Notes under the pieces: model-generated
The model's database searches: none
What the model was told of the DNA's origin: nothing
Seen by the model: only the letters and a program-made list of their open reading frames with translations
In this document: positions 16,734 through 25,879 of the stretch, in pieces
How the letters are laid out: the number at the start of each line of letters is the position of its first letter
Numbering within the stretch: position 1 is the first letter of the stretch
Origin: Thermohalobaculum sp039180675
GTDB taxonomy: Bacteria; Pseudomonadota; Alphaproteobacteria; Rhodobacterales; Rhodobacteraceae
Assembly (NCBI GenBank): GCA_039180675.1
Contig: JBCDDC010000013.1
Span: forward strand, 1 to 64,000
DNA: 64,000 nt
Direction: 5' to 3'
Made by a program: the position numbers and the translations under genes

Positions 16734-17678
16734 ATGGGATATCTCCTGGAATGGGTCGGCGCCCGGGCGCGCTGGGTGCTGGCGGTCGGCGTGATCGCTG
16801 CGTTTTTCATGCCCGAGATCAGTGCTGCGCTGCGTCCCTTTCTGACCCCCCTGGTCGCTTTCGTCTTTTGCATCGCGATGGCGCGGATCGACCTGCCGGA
16901 CATGGCCCGGCGGCTGACCCGGCCCGTGCATCTTATGCGGCTCACGCTCTGGTCACTGGGCCTGATGGCCGTGACGCCTGCGATCTACTGGCTGATCGGG
17001 CACGGGGTTGGGTTGCCGGAGAGCTACGTCGCGGCGCTGGTCTACTCGGGCGTCACCCCGCCCATCACGTCCGCCGCCGCGCTCTGCCTGATCATCGGGC
17101 TCAACGCGGTCTTCGCGCTTGAGCTCACGATGATGGCGAGCCTGTTGACCCCGCTGATCGGGCCGGTGGTCGTGCTGCTCCTGCTGGGGGACACGGTGCC
17201 CGTGGATGCCGTCTCGTTAGGCCTCAGGGTTGGGGGCATGATTATCGGCGGGGCTGTGGCGGCCTATGCGCTGCAGAGGCTGATGGGCCGCGCGCGGATC
17301 CAGCGCAATGCAGGCGCCTTTGACGGGATGGCGGCGATCGCCATGTGGCTGGTCGTGGTCGCAGTGCTCGACGGGGCGGGGAGCCGGATCTTGGGCGCGC
17401 CGGAGGAGGCCGCCTGTCTTTTGCTGCTCGCGCTCGCATTCAATTTCGGTGGGCAGGCGGTCTGGGCTCTGGTCTTTCAAGCAACGACGCCTGACAAGGC
17501 CGGCGCGGCCAGCCTCATGTGGGGCAACCGGACGGTCGCGATCTATCTCGCGGCGCTGCCTTTCGACCCGGTCTTCGCGCTCTATGTTGCATTCTCTCAG
17601 ATCCCGATGCTTTTCACACCGCTGGTCATGGGGGCCTATCTCGCGCGGGTGGAGCGGACGCCGAGGCCGGAGGGTTAG
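16734..17678 (+). CDS. BASS-type (bile acid:sodium symporter-like) transporter
   Basis: The frame is open far upstream, across the RraA-like gene, but the ATG at 16734 gives a 314-residue, almost wholly hydrophobic protein with about nine or ten helices, starting MGYLLEWVGARARWVLAVG. The segments AFVFCIAMARIDLPDM, YSGVTPPITSAAALCLIIGLN and a GNRTVAIYLAALP repeat resemble the inverted-repeat core of the BASS family, including the small/polar residues in broken helices. It probably moves an organic anion; being divergent from the RraA/nitrilase operon, the substrate may be the compound those enzymes degrade. That link is inference. Confidence 0.7.
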   Translation: MGYLLEWVGARARWVLAVGVIAAFFMPEISAALRPFLTPLVAFVFCIAMARIDLPDMARRLTRPVHLMRLTLWSLGLMAVTPAIYWLIGHGVGLPESYVAALVYSGVTPPITSAAALCLIIGLNAVFALELTMMASLLTPLIGPVVVLLLLGDTVPVDAVSLGLRVGGMIIGGAVAAYALQRLMGRARIQRNAGAFDGMAAIAMWLVVVAVLDGAGSRILGAPEEAACLLLLALAFNFGGQAVWALVFQATTPDKAGAASLMWGNRTVAIYLAALPFDPVFALYVAFSQIPMLFTPLVMGAYLARVERTPRPEG

Positions 17679-17727
17679 GCATGGCACGACATGAGCTCGA
17701 CGACCTGCTGGCTGTAAGCTCCGGCTG

Positions 17728-17988
17728 ATGATCTCGCACTTTCTCTACGCGGCGATTTCCAGCGCCTTCGCGGCCTTCGTCGCGCTGTTTCTGATCATCA
17801 ATGCGGGGTTGCGGATGTTTCCGGCAGGCAAGCGGTTTCTGGCGGAAGCGCGCTCGCGCGGGCAGCTCACGGCACCTTATCGCTGGTCGATGCCGCTCTC
17901 AGTGCATGCGGTCTTCATGCTTGCAGGGGTCGCTGCGGTATTGGCAGGGCTCGTAACATGGATTGCGATCCGGTCGGGCCTGCATTGA
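17728..17988 (+). CDS. Small membrane protein, function unknown
   Basis: 86 residues with two hydrophobic helices (about 5-27 and 58-80) and a basic middle section (MFPAGKRFLAEARSRG). It follows the BASS-type gene by 49 nt in the same direction, so it may be part of that transcript. No recognised motif; no function is offered. Confidence 0.6.
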   Translation: MISHFLYAAISSAFAAFVALFLIINAGLRMFPAGKRFLAEARSRGQLTAPYRWSMPLSVHAVFMLAGVAAVLAGLVTWIAIRSGLH

Positions 17989-18080
17989 GACGGTTCTGAT
18001 CAAGGACGCGCGACATTGACAACGCCGGATGCCGCGCCAAGCTCGGGGACGTGCTTGCGTGGGCCGGGGAGGGAGATCGT

Positions 18081-20123
18081 TTGACGTCACGGACGGCATG
18101 TTTCGCTTTCCTGTTCGCCGTTATCGGGGTGAGCCCTATGGCTCAGAAACCGGCGGCAGAGACGGCCGAGCCGGACCCGGCGCCCACGCATGTTTTCCAG
18201 CGCCCGACGATCGCCGCGATCGAACGCGAGATCCTGATCCTTCTGCAGATCGGGGCCCGTGACCGTGCGGCCGCGCGCTTGGACGCGACCCTCGCCAAGC
18301 ATCCGGATGTGGAGGGCCTCCATTTTCTCAAAGGTCTCCATCTCGCGGTGTCCGGGGAGCGGGATGCCGCGGTGGACAGCCTGACCACCGCGTGGCGCAT
18401 GGGAGACCGCCAGCTCAGGCCACTCCAGTCCCAGGAACAGTTCGCATGGATCTTTGAGGACCCGGCGATCATCACGCTGCTTGCGGAAGAAGACCTGCCA
18501 TTCACGCCGCCGGATCCCGTAGGCGCGACCCAGGGGACCGCTTTGGTCGAGGCGGATGGCACCGCATGGAACCCAGCGATCCAGCGGCTGGTGAGCCCAT
18601 TCGCCCTGCCGGGACGGCTAGACACAAAACCCGTGATGACCGGGCCGAGCGCGATCGCGCGCCGGCTCCGCCAGCTTGTGATCTCGGGTAAGGCTGCGGG
18701 TCTCGCAGGTGTGTTCTACGACAATCGAGACCGTGGGCATGGCCCCATGCGCACGGCCAAGTTTCCGCAGCTCACCAGCATCGCCTATGACGCTGAGGCA
18801 CAGGCGCGCGGGCTCGATTACGGGCTGAACACTCAGATCACTTTCGAAGGCATTACGTTTGGCAATTCGTCGACCGCGATCACCGGGCAGCAATGGCGCT
18901 CGCAGGGTCGGTTCGCGCTGACCCAGCCGCTCGGGCCGATGCTGGCGGCGCAGTCCTACCGGCTCAATCAGATCTATCTCTTCCCGGAGCATCGCGATCA
19001 CGATCAGGGCGGGCGGACAGGCAGGGGCGATCTCTACCCTGCCAACACCCCTTTCATGCTGTTCAGCCAGGGTTCATCGGGCTCCGAGCGGCGGATGCTT
19101 GACGCGATCGCTATCATTCTTGCCGCCCTGCCGCGGGATACGCGGGCGCTGCTGGAAGAGGAGGGTCTCATCGCCCCGGCGGTGCAGCAGATCTTCCGGC
19201 GCGGGCAGGTGGGCATCGGCTCGGACGCTGATTACCTCTCGCCGCGCGCCCATCCGACTGTGTTCGACAGCAAGAACGCGTCTCTGGAGAGGATGATCGA
19301 TCTTGCGCAGGCGATGCGGGCGGATCAGATCCCGCCCGCGGTCGTTCTCGATGTCGTGGCAGAGAGCCGTAATCCTGCGCCCTTCGCGGATGGGACCAAC
19401 GAGGGGCTCTTCACGACCCCCTTCGCCATCGCGCGCATCCACCGCTCCCTGGAGCGCACCCGCCAGATGACCGTCAGCGCCGGGAGAACGGAGGACCCCA
19501 ACGGCCTGCCGCTGACCTTCGAATGGGTGGTGCTGCGCGGCCTTCCGGACCGGGTGCGTATCACGCCCAGGGGCACGCAGAACGAGACCGCGCAGATCGA
19601 GATCGACTGGCACCCGCGTTTCGAGGCGGCGTCCCCACCAGGCATGCCGACCCAACGCGTCGATATCGGTGTCTTTGCCCATAACGGGCACCAATGGTCG
19701 GCGCCCTCGTTCATTTCCGTCTCTTTTCCACCCCGGCAGCAGAGAACCTATAACGGAGAGGGGCGGCTGGTTGAGATCGACTATCGGGATCCTGCGCTGA
19801 GAGAACTCTATGCCGATCCCTTGCTCTTCGTTGAGCGGGACTGGACGGACCGGTTTATCTATACCGATGATGGCAGATCTGCGGGCTGGGTCAGGGGCCG
19901 AGGTGGGCAGGAGACCGGCTTTACCCGCCACGGTCTCAAGATCATCGAGCGGGACGCACAGGGCCGACCAGCCATCGCGGAGTTCGTGACCTATCCGATC
20001 GACAGGTCCAAAGCCGCAAGGCCCCGCGTGGTCGAGACACCAACGGGACAGCAGGCGCGGTACGAGTACAAATCGGAGGAGGATCTGCTAGGCGAGCCTG
20101 TGCTCATCCGACGCACCGAGTGA
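18081..20123 (+). CDS. Large exported protein of unknown function
   Basis: Start is a TTG at 18081 with AGGGAG about 6 nt before it; this gives a signal peptide (TSRTACFAFLFAVIGVSPMA) that the upstream GTG at 18051 would bury. The 680-residue product has a short tetratricopeptide-like N-terminal part (residues about 45-115, ARDRAAARLDATLAKHPDVEGLHFLKG), then a roughly 500-residue region with no motif I recognise, followed by a beta-rich section near 490-560 (EWVVLRGLPDRVRITPRG) and a C-terminal tail. The segment WRSQGRFALTQP and the acidic/His pairs suggest no clear enzyme class. It ends 1 nt before the stop of a convergent gene. Confidence 0.75.
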   Translation: MTSRTACFAFLFAVIGVSPMAQKPAAETAEPDPAPTHVFQRPTIAAIEREILILLQIGARDRAAARLDATLAKHPDVEGLHFLKGLHLAVSGERDAAVDSLTTAWRMGDRQLRPLQSQEQFAWIFEDPAIITLLAEEDLPFTPPDPVGATQGTALVEADGTAWNPAIQRLVSPFALPGRLDTKPVMTGPSAIARRLRQLVISGKAAGLAGVFYDNRDRGHGPMRTAKFPQLTSIAYDAEAQARGLDYGLNTQITFEGITFGNSSTAITGQQWRSQGRFALTQPLGPMLAAQSYRLNQIYLFPEHRDHDQGGRTGRGDLYPANTPFMLFSQGSSGSERRMLDAIAIILAALPRDTRALLEEEGLIAPAVQQIFRRGQVGIGSDADYLSPRAHPTVFDSKNASLERMIDLAQAMRADQIPPAVVLDVVAESRNPAPFADGTNEGLFTTPFAIARIHRSLERTRQMTVSAGRTEDPNGLPLTFEWVVLRGLPDRVRITPRGTQNETAQIEIDWHPRFEAASPPGMPTQRVDIGVFAHNGHQWSAPSFISVSFPPRQQRTYNGEGRLVEIDYRDPALRELYADPLLFVERDWTDRFIYTDDGRSAGWVRGRGGQETGFTRHGLKIIERDAQGRPAIAEFVTYPIDRSKAARPRVVETPTGQQARYEYKSEEDLLGEPVLIRRTE

Positions 20124-20124
20124 A

Positions 20125-20457
20125 CTAACCTGTCCGGCGCTTGCCTTGCTTCGGCGCCTCGTGGCTTGTCGAGGTGGGTTTCGCGGCGGGCACGAGCGTC
20201 TCGCGCTCGATATCCTCGTCCCACATCACGAACTCCTCATGCTCGCTGCGGGCATGGGGCGAGAGGACGAGACCCCGCGTGAAGACCGGGCGCAACCCGG
20301 GCAGGATCGCCAGTGGAAAGACGAGACCGGCGCCGCCCAGCCAGAAGACAAGCAGGATCTGCATCGGGGAAAGGCCAGGAGCGGTGAGTGCCACGAGCCC
20401 GGCGAGGCCATAGCTGACGAAAAGCAGTCTGAGCGGATAAGCGATCATGGCCTTCAC
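20125..20457 (-). CDS. Small membrane protein, function unknown
   Basis: 110 residues: two hydrophobic helices (about 5-25 and 30-55) and a hydrophilic basic tail (EAPKQGKRRTG). It is tail-to-tail with the large exported protein with only one base between stop codons, and lies downstream of radC on the same strand (36 nt), so it may be co-transcribed with radC. No family recognised. Confidence 0.6.
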   Translation of the reverse strand: MKAMIAYPLRLLFVSYGLAGLVALTAPGLSPMQILLVFWLGGAGLVFPLAILPGLRPVFTRGLVLSPHARSEHEEFVMWDEDIERETLVPAAKPTSTSHEAPKQGKRRTG

Positions 20458-20492
20458 CCGACCACGACTCGGGTTAACACCAGGTTAGGATT

Positions 20493-21254
20493 TCAGAGGA
20501 GACCGAGAGAGCGGAAGCTCGCATCCTCCTCCTTGCCGATCACCACATGATCATGGACGACGATGCCCATGGTGCGCCCCGCTTCGACGATCTGCCGGGT
20601 CATGTCGATGTCCTGCGTGCTGGGCGTCGGATCACCCGAGGGGTGGTTGTGAACCAGGATCAGTGCGCTCGCATTCAGCTCCAGCGCGCGCTTGACGATC
20701 TCGCGCGGGTAGACGGGTACATGATCGACCGTGCCAGAGGCCTGAACCTCGTCGGCGATCAGCACGTTCTTGCGGTCGAGGAAAAGGATCCGGAACTGCT
20801 CGGTCTCGCGATGCGCCATGCAGGTTTTGCAGTAGTCCATGAGCTGGGTCCAACTGCTAAGGGCCGGACGGTTGATCACGCGCGCACGGGCCAGCCGCTG
20901 GGCCGCTGCCTCGACCACCTTCAGTTCACAGATCACCGCGTCGCCGACACCGGCAACATCGGCGAGGCGGGAGACAGGTGCGGAAATCACGCCGTTGAAG
21001 TCGCCAAAACGCGTCAGCAGAGCCTTGGCCAGCGGCTTGACGTCCCGCCGCGGGATGGCGCGGAACAGCACCAGTTCAAGCATCTCGTAATCGGCGAGGC
21101 TGCTGGCGCCGGAGTGCAGGAACCGGTGGCGCAGGCGGCTGCGATGATTGTGATAGTGCTTGGCATCCGGGGGTGCGGCATTCTCACGCGTCGCGGGTCC
21201 TCTGTCCTGTGCGTCGAACAGAGTGCCTGCCGCCATTTCGTGAAATTCGCCCAT
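20493..21254 (-). CDS. radC: RadC family JAB/MPN-domain protein
   Basis: The ATG at 21254 (GAAGGG just upstream) is preferred to the TTG at 21275, giving 253 residues. An N-terminal UPF0758/HhH-like part (LLTRFGDFNGVISAP, VAGVGDAVICELKVVEAAAQR) is followed by the MPN+ domain with the metal-binding motif HNHPSGDPTPSTQD. RadC was named as a DNA-repair gene but later work questioned this; the fold is that of a JAMM metalloprotein. It precedes a divergent tRNA-Leu gene. Confidence 0.93.
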   Translation of the reverse strand: MGEFHEMAAGTLFDAQDRGPATRENAAPPDAKHYHNHRSRLRHRFLHSGASSLADYEMLELVLFRAIPRRDVKPLAKALLTRFGDFNGVISAPVSRLADVAGVGDAVICELKVVEAAAQRLARARVINRPALSSWTQLMDYCKTCMAHRETEQFRILFLDRKNVLIADEVQASGTVDHVPVYPREIVKRALELNASALILVHNHPSGDPTPSTQDIDMTRQIVEAGRTMGIVVHDHVVIGKEEDASFRSLGLL

Positions 21255-21393
21255 CCGTTCCCTTCCGCTCGCCAATACCTCCTGACTGCGCTGAAAGAGT
21301 TAACGTCTGGTTAGCCATAATCGCGCCCTTTCGCTGCGGCAAAGATGGCGGATTGCCGGGCCCGACCAATCCGCCTATCGTCCCGCGCAGCGA

Positions 21394-21479
21394 CCGGGCG
21401 TGGCGGAACTGGTAGACGCAAGGGACTTAAAATCCCTCGACCAAAGGTCATGCGGGTTCGATTCCCGCCGCCCGGACCA
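21394..21479 (+). tRNA. tRNA-Leu (TAA)
   Basis: An 86-nt class II tRNA beginning CCGGGCGTGGCGGAACTGG, ending with the matching acceptor, A and encoded CCA. The anticodon stem AGGGA/TCCCT holds CTTAAAA, giving anticodon TAA. The long variable arm (TCGACCAAAGGTCAT) is present. It lies 150 nt upstream of the isovaleryl-CoA dehydrogenase gene. Confidence 0.97.
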
Positions 21480-21633
21480 GAGACTGATCATCATATTTAG
21501 ACGATCATTCGACAGGCGGGCGTCGGTATTCCTCCTTCGGCCCGTTCCTGGCGCGAAGCAAGAGGCTGGCGATCGGTGTCGGACGCGCTTATGCAATGGG
21601 CCTGTTCGGCGCGCACAACAAAGAGGCAGTCCC

Positions 21634-22797
21634 ATGTTCCATGCATCGATGAATTTCGCGCTCGGCGAGGAGGTCGAGGCGGTGCGGGAGACCGCGCATC
21701 GCTTTGCGCAGGACCGGTTGGCGCCGATCGCGGCCGATGTGGACCGGGAGAACGCGTTTGACCGGTCGATCTGGCGAGAGTTGGGGGACCTTGGGCTTCT
21801 TGGGATCACGGTGCCTGAGGAGATGGGTGGCGCAGGCATGGGCTATGTCGCTCACACCGTGGCGATCGAGGAGATTAGCCGGGCGTCTGCCTCGGTCGGG
21901 CTCAGCTATGGGGCGCATTCGAACCTTTGCGTCAATCAGATCAAGATCAATGGCACGCCGGAGCAGCGCGAGAAATACCTGCCGAACCTGATCTCTGGCG
22001 CTCATGTCGGCGCGCTGGCGATGAGCGAGCCGGGGGCGGGGTCGGACGTGGTCTCCATGAAGCTCCGCGCCGAGAAGCGCAATGATCGCTATGTGTTAAA
22101 CGGGAACAAGTTCTGGATCACCAATGGGCCGGACGCCGACACACTGGTGGTATACGCCAAGACCAACCCGGATGCGGGGCCGAAGGGCATCACGGCTTTT
22201 CTGATCGAGCGGGAGATGGCCGGGTTCTCGACCGGCGCCAAGCTCGACAAGCTCGGCATGCGGGGGTCCAACACCTGTGAGTTGATCTTCGAGGATTGCG
22301 AGGTGCCGTTTGAGAACGTGCTGGGCGAAGAGGGCAAGGGCGTCAATGTCCTGATGTCCGGCCTCGACTACGAGCGGGTGGTTCTCGCGGGCGGGCCGCT
22401 GGGGATAATGGCGGCTGCGATGGATGCGGTCGTGCCCTATATTCATGAGCGAAAACAATTCGGTAAGCCGATCGGCGAGTTCCAGCTCATGCAGGGGAAA
22501 GTCGCCGATATGTATACCACGATGAACGCCTGCCGGGCCTATGTCTACGCGGTCGCCGCGGCCTGTGACCGGGGTGAGACGACCCGCAAGGACGCTGCCG
22601 GATGCATCCTCTACGCGGCCGAAAAGGCGACCCAGGTGGCGCTGGAGGCGATCCAAGCCTTTGGAGGTGCCGGATATCTCAACGACATGCCGACCGGGCG
22701 CCTGCTGCGCGATGCGAAGCTCTATGAGATCGGGGCGGGAACGTCGGAGATCCGCCGGATGCTGATCGGCCGGGAGATGTTCAACGAGACGGCGTGA
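21634..22797 (+). CDS. ivd: Isovaleryl-CoA dehydrogenase
   Basis: 387 residues from the ATG at 21634, which has AAGAGG 7 nt upstream (the frame continues upstream through the tRNA but that is not coding). Acyl-CoA dehydrogenase core motifs ALAMSEPGAGSDVVSM and WITNGPDADTLVVYAKT are present. The catalytic Glu is in GLDYERVVLAGGPLG, the position used by isovaleryl-CoA dehydrogenases, while the usual ACAD Glu position near the C-terminus is YEIGAG, which supports this call over other ACADs. It performs the third step of leucine breakdown, passing electrons to ETF; ETF-QO is encoded 1.2 kb downstream and the next pathway enzyme, MCC, 17 kb downstream. Confidence 0.93.
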   Translation: MFHASMNFALGEEVEAVRETAHRFAQDRLAPIAADVDRENAFDRSIWRELGDLGLLGITVPEEMGGAGMGYVAHTVAIEEISRASASVGLSYGAHSNLCVNQIKINGTPEQREKYLPNLISGAHVGALAMSEPGAGSDVVSMKLRAEKRNDRYVLNGNKFWITNGPDADTLVVYAKTNPDAGPKGITAFLIEREMAGFSTGAKLDKLGMRGSNTCELIFEDCEVPFENVLGEEGKGVNVLMSGLDYERVVLAGGPLGIMAAAMDAVVPYIHERKQFGKPIGEFQLMQGKVADMYTTMNACRAYVYAVAAACDRGETTRKDAAGCILYAAEKATQVALEAIQAFGGAGYLNDMPTGRLLRDAKLYEIGAGTSEIRRMLIGREMFNETA

Positions 22798-22821
22798 CCT
22801 ACGATCTTGCGCGATTTTCCA

Positions 22822-22903
22822 CGACAATTGTCGCAGATTCCACAGGTTAACGGATCTCCGACAAAACCGGATCTTTTGTCGGGCGTTCCAGACAAACCGC
22901 GAC
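22822..22903. other. Cluster of GACAA/TTGTC palindromes after ivd
   Basis: The gap after ivd contains CGACAATTGTCG (a perfect 12-bp palindrome, near 22826), a 9-bp hairpin CCGACAAAA/TTTTGTCGG with a 7-nt loop (about 22858-22882) and two more direct GACAAAC copies within the next 25 nt. The hairpin can serve as a terminator for ivd; the clustering of the same core suggests a possible protein-binding site. Both uses are inferred. Confidence 0.4.
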
Positions 22904-22919
22904 AAACATCGAACTCCGG

Positions 22920-23339
22920 TCATCGGGCTCTCGGTGCGTGTCTCAGACGCGGGAAGCATTTCGGCACCCGGCCCCGGTTAGGCTGGGCGACGATCTGATC
23001 CCGGTCGCGGTAGAGAATGCGCCCCGGGTCCGTGGTCCGGATCTCGCCGATCGGCACGCCGAGCTCGGTCATCGCCCAGGCGAGGTAGCGGAAACCTGTC
23101 ACCAGATCCCGCCGCTCCGCGCGGACCCAGCAGAGGCTCAGCCGCCCGTCCCTGGTTTGTGAGAAATCCGAGACGCATTCGGGCTCGACCATGCCGTAGA
23201 GCACGCCGAACGCATCCTCATAGGCCGCAATCAGCCAGGCCGGCTGGTCCTCCAGCCAGATAAAGTGCGCCGCGTTGTAGATGCCAAGCTCGGCATCCAG
23301 ATACGGGTGACGGTGCCCGCAGACGAAACGGAGATACAT
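22920..23339 (-). CDS. Conserved hypothetical protein
   Basis: From the ATG at 23339 a 139-residue protein starting MYLRFVCGHRHPYLDAELG. The frame continues upstream to a GTG at 23408 but MYLRFV looks like a natural N-terminus. The order of features, an N-terminal strand with RHPYLDAELG and a C-terminal half ending DPGRILYRDRDQIVAQPNRG, resembles small cytoplasmic proteins I recall from Rhodobacteraceae that have no assigned function. No catalytic motif seen. It is convergent with ivd. Confidence 0.6.
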   Translation of the reverse strand: MYLRFVCGHRHPYLDAELGIYNAAHFIWLEDQPAWLIAAYEDAFGVLYGMVEPECVSDFSQTRDGRLSLCWVRAERRDLVTGFRYLAWAMTELGVPIGEIRTTDPGRILYRDRDQIVAQPNRGRVPKCFPRLRHAPRAR

Positions 23340-24045
23340 CGGACCAACGCATGCTGGGGCATGCGCCTTCGAAGAGATGTCACTGGGGTGGAAAGGGGCC
23401 GAGCCCACTCAGATCAGTCTGAGCAGGGAGGCCGCTTGGTCGCGATGTGGGTCAGGACGAGCATGTCGCTCTCCTCCATCTCGCCGGGGCATGTTGGATA
23501 AGCCGAATCGGGAGGGTGGATCAAGGCAAGGGAGCAGGCGTTGGACCGGACGCGGTCTGGGTACGGCCTTTTCCTCGCCAATGGCGATGTCTCGAAGACC
23601 ATTTCGCTGGGCGAAGTGGATCGAAACCGCCGCCTCTCAAATTGGCTCGATTCCGGAGAGACGGTTCGTTTAGTTTCGAGGGTGTCGCTTCATCGGACGA
23701 GACTGGATGAGCGGCTCCTCTGTGATGCTGGATGACCGATAATCAGGTGGTCGGCCGCCTGCGAGCAAATGCGCTGTGCGGCATTGACCAGGCGAACCAA
23801 ACCTGGACCGCTGGGGCGTTTGCCGCGCTTTCCTCCCGGGTTTCCCGTCTCGTGGAAGTGAGCGGCATTTTCGTCACTATGCCTTGTGGCGGGCCTGAAA
23901 TCGCCTATCTGCCGCGAAATACTTGGCGATTGCGCGCATCACACCCTTTGTTCTGCGCGGCCATGACGCAGCGTTGCAATTGACGTTTGCTGAGGTTGAT
24001 CGCTAGGAACAACCGGTTTTCAGGCGCTAGCCAAGGGAGCGCGCG
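23340..24045. other. About 700 bp without a supportable gene
   Basis: Only short open frames are present on both strands, and none has a convincing ribosome-binding site plus protein-like composition. The last 100 bp should hold the promoter of the ETF-QO gene; a weak -35/-10 pair (TTGACG, 18 nt, TAGGAA) can be read near 23981-24010. The rest may be decayed coding sequence; I see no repeat or RNA gene. Confidence 0.5.
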
Positions 24046-25704
24046 ATGAGCGACTTCGACCGCGAGGCAATGGAATACGATGTGGTGATCGTGGGTGCTG
24101 GACCATCGGGTCTGAGCGCTGCGATCCGGCTGAAGCAGTTGGCGGGCGACGATATCTCCGTCGTCGTGCTGGAGAAGGGCTCCGAGGTCGGCGCCCATAT
24201 CCTGTCGGGCGCCGTGCTCGACCCGGTCGGCCTCGATACCCTGATCCCGGACTGGAAGGAGAAGGGCGCACCGCTCAACACGCCAGTCACCTCGGACCGG
24301 TTCAAGATGCTGGGCCCGAATGGTGATCTCAGCCTGCCGGTCTGGGCGATGCCGCCGCTGATGTCGAACCACGGCACCTACATCGTCTCGATGGGCAATG
24401 TCTGCCGCTGGATGGCGGAACAGGCCGAGGAGATGGGGGTCGAGATCTTCCCCGGCATGGCGTGCTCGGAACTGGTCTACGACGAGGATGGCCGGGTAAA
24501 GGGCGTGGTCGCGGGCGAGTTCGGCAAGAACCCGGACGGCACGCCGGGCGATGGCTACGAGCCGGGCATGGAGCTCCACGGCAAATACGTGATGCTGGCC
24601 GAGGGGGTGCGCGGCTCGCTCTCAAAGGAAGCGATCGCGAAATACGACCTCGCCGCCGGGAAGGAGCCCCAGAAATACGGGATCGGGATGAAGGAACTCT
24701 GGGAAGTGAAGCCCGAGAACCATCACCCCGGCCAGGTTACCCACACCATGGGTTGGCCGCTGGGCGGCAATGCCGGTGGCGGGAGCTTCATGTACCATCT
24801 CGAGAACAACCAGGTCTATGTGGGCTTCGTGGTGCACCTGAACTACGAGAACCCGCATATCTTCCCCTACATGGAATTCCAGCGTTTCAAGCATCACCCG
24901 GCGATCGCCGAGGTGCTGGAGGGCGGCAAGCGCATCGCCTATGGCGCCCGCGCGATCACCGAGGGCGGCTGGCAGGCCCTGCCGAAGCTGACCTTCCCGG
25001 GCGGCGTGCTCCTCGGCTGCGCGGCCGGCATGGTCAACGTGCCGCGCATCAAGGGCAACCACAACGCGATGCTCTCAGGGATAGCGGCGGCCGAAGCGGC
25101 GTTCGCGGCGATCGGCGATGGGCGCGAGGGCGACGAGTTGACCACCTATGAGGAGGATGTCCGCAGCGGCCCGATTGCCAAGGACCTGAAGCCGGTACGC
25201 AACGTCAAACCGCTCTGGTCGAAATATGGGCTTCTCGCCTCGCTCGGGCTCGGCGCCATCGACATGTGGGTCGCTAATCTCATCGGCTGGAACCCGTTCG
25301 GCACAATCGGGCACGGCAAATCCGATGCGGCCGCCACCGGCAAGGCGGCGGATTTTGCGCCGATCGACTACCCGAAGCCAGACGGCAAGCTCAGCTTCGA
25401 CCGGCTGACCAACGTGGCCTACAGCTTCACCAATCACGAGGAGAGCCAGCCCGCGCATCTGACGCTGGGCGATGCGTCGATCCCGATCGATATCAACCTG
25501 CCGGAATATGCCGAGCCGGCACAGCGCTACTGCCCGGCGGGTGTTTACGAGGTGGTGCGCGAGGATGACGGGTCGAACCCGCGGTTCCAGATCAACTTCC
25601 AGAACTGCGTGCACTGCAAGACCTGCGATATCAAGGATCCCAGCCAGAACATCACCTGGGTGACCCCGCAGGGCGGTGACGGCCCGAACTACCCCAACAT
25701 GTGA
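24046..25704 (+). CDS. Electron transfer flavoprotein-ubiquinone oxidoreductase
   Basis: 552 residues. N-terminal FAD-binding VVIVGAGPSGLSAAIRL, a large membrane-associating FAD/ubiquinone domain (GWPLGGNAGGGSFMYHLE), and at the C-terminus a 4Fe-4S cluster formed by the Cys residues in YCPAGVYEVV and NCVHCKTCDIKDPSQN, ending NYPNM. It moves electrons from reduced ETF to ubiquinone at the inner membrane, serving all acyl-CoA dehydrogenases, two of which are in this window (ivd and gcdH). GGGAGCG precedes the ATG. A row of hairpins follows. Confidence 0.97.
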   Translation: MSDFDREAMEYDVVIVGAGPSGLSAAIRLKQLAGDDISVVVLEKGSEVGAHILSGAVLDPVGLDTLIPDWKEKGAPLNTPVTSDRFKMLGPNGDLSLPVWAMPPLMSNHGTYIVSMGNVCRWMAEQAEEMGVEIFPGMACSELVYDEDGRVKGVVAGEFGKNPDGTPGDGYEPGMELHGKYVMLAEGVRGSLSKEAIAKYDLAAGKEPQKYGIGMKELWEVKPENHHPGQVTHTMGWPLGGNAGGGSFMYHLENNQVYVGFVVHLNYENPHIFPYMEFQRFKHHPAIAEVLEGGKRIAYGARAITEGGWQALPKLTFPGGVLLGCAAGMVNVPRIKGNHNAMLSGIAAAEAAFAAIGDGREGDELTTYEEDVRSGPIAKDLKPVRNVKPLWSKYGLLASLGLGAIDMWVANLIGWNPFGTIGHGKSDAAATGKAADFAPIDYPKPDGKLSFDRLTNVAYSFTNHEESQPAHLTLGDASIPIDINLPEYAEPAQRYCPAGVYEVVREDDGSNPRFQINFQNCVHCKTCDIKDPSQNITWVTPQGGDGPNYPNM

Positions 25705-25717
25705 CGAGCCAAGCGGA

Positions 25718-25879
25718 ATGCCCGGCCAAGGCCGGGCATACGCCTATGAATGGCGTTTTGCGGCAGGCGCAAAACGCGGTGGCGCCCGGGTCTTTGCGCT
25801 GCGGGCCGCAACAAGCGCCAATTCCTCGATCCAGCGAAGCGACGGATCGAGGGTATGTCGTATCGGGCTTCAGCCCGAT
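25718..25879. repeat. Four consecutive hairpins between ETF-QO and Rieske genes
   Basis: Stems are: 25718-25727 with 25730-25739 (10 bp), 25753-25762 with 25768-25777 (10 bp), 25824-25832 with 25844-25852 (9 bp), and 25862-25869 with 25872-25879 (8 bp, covering the stop codon of the minus-strand gene). All are perfect. No T tracts follow, so simple bidirectional termination is only one explanation for this convergent gap. Confidence 0.6.
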
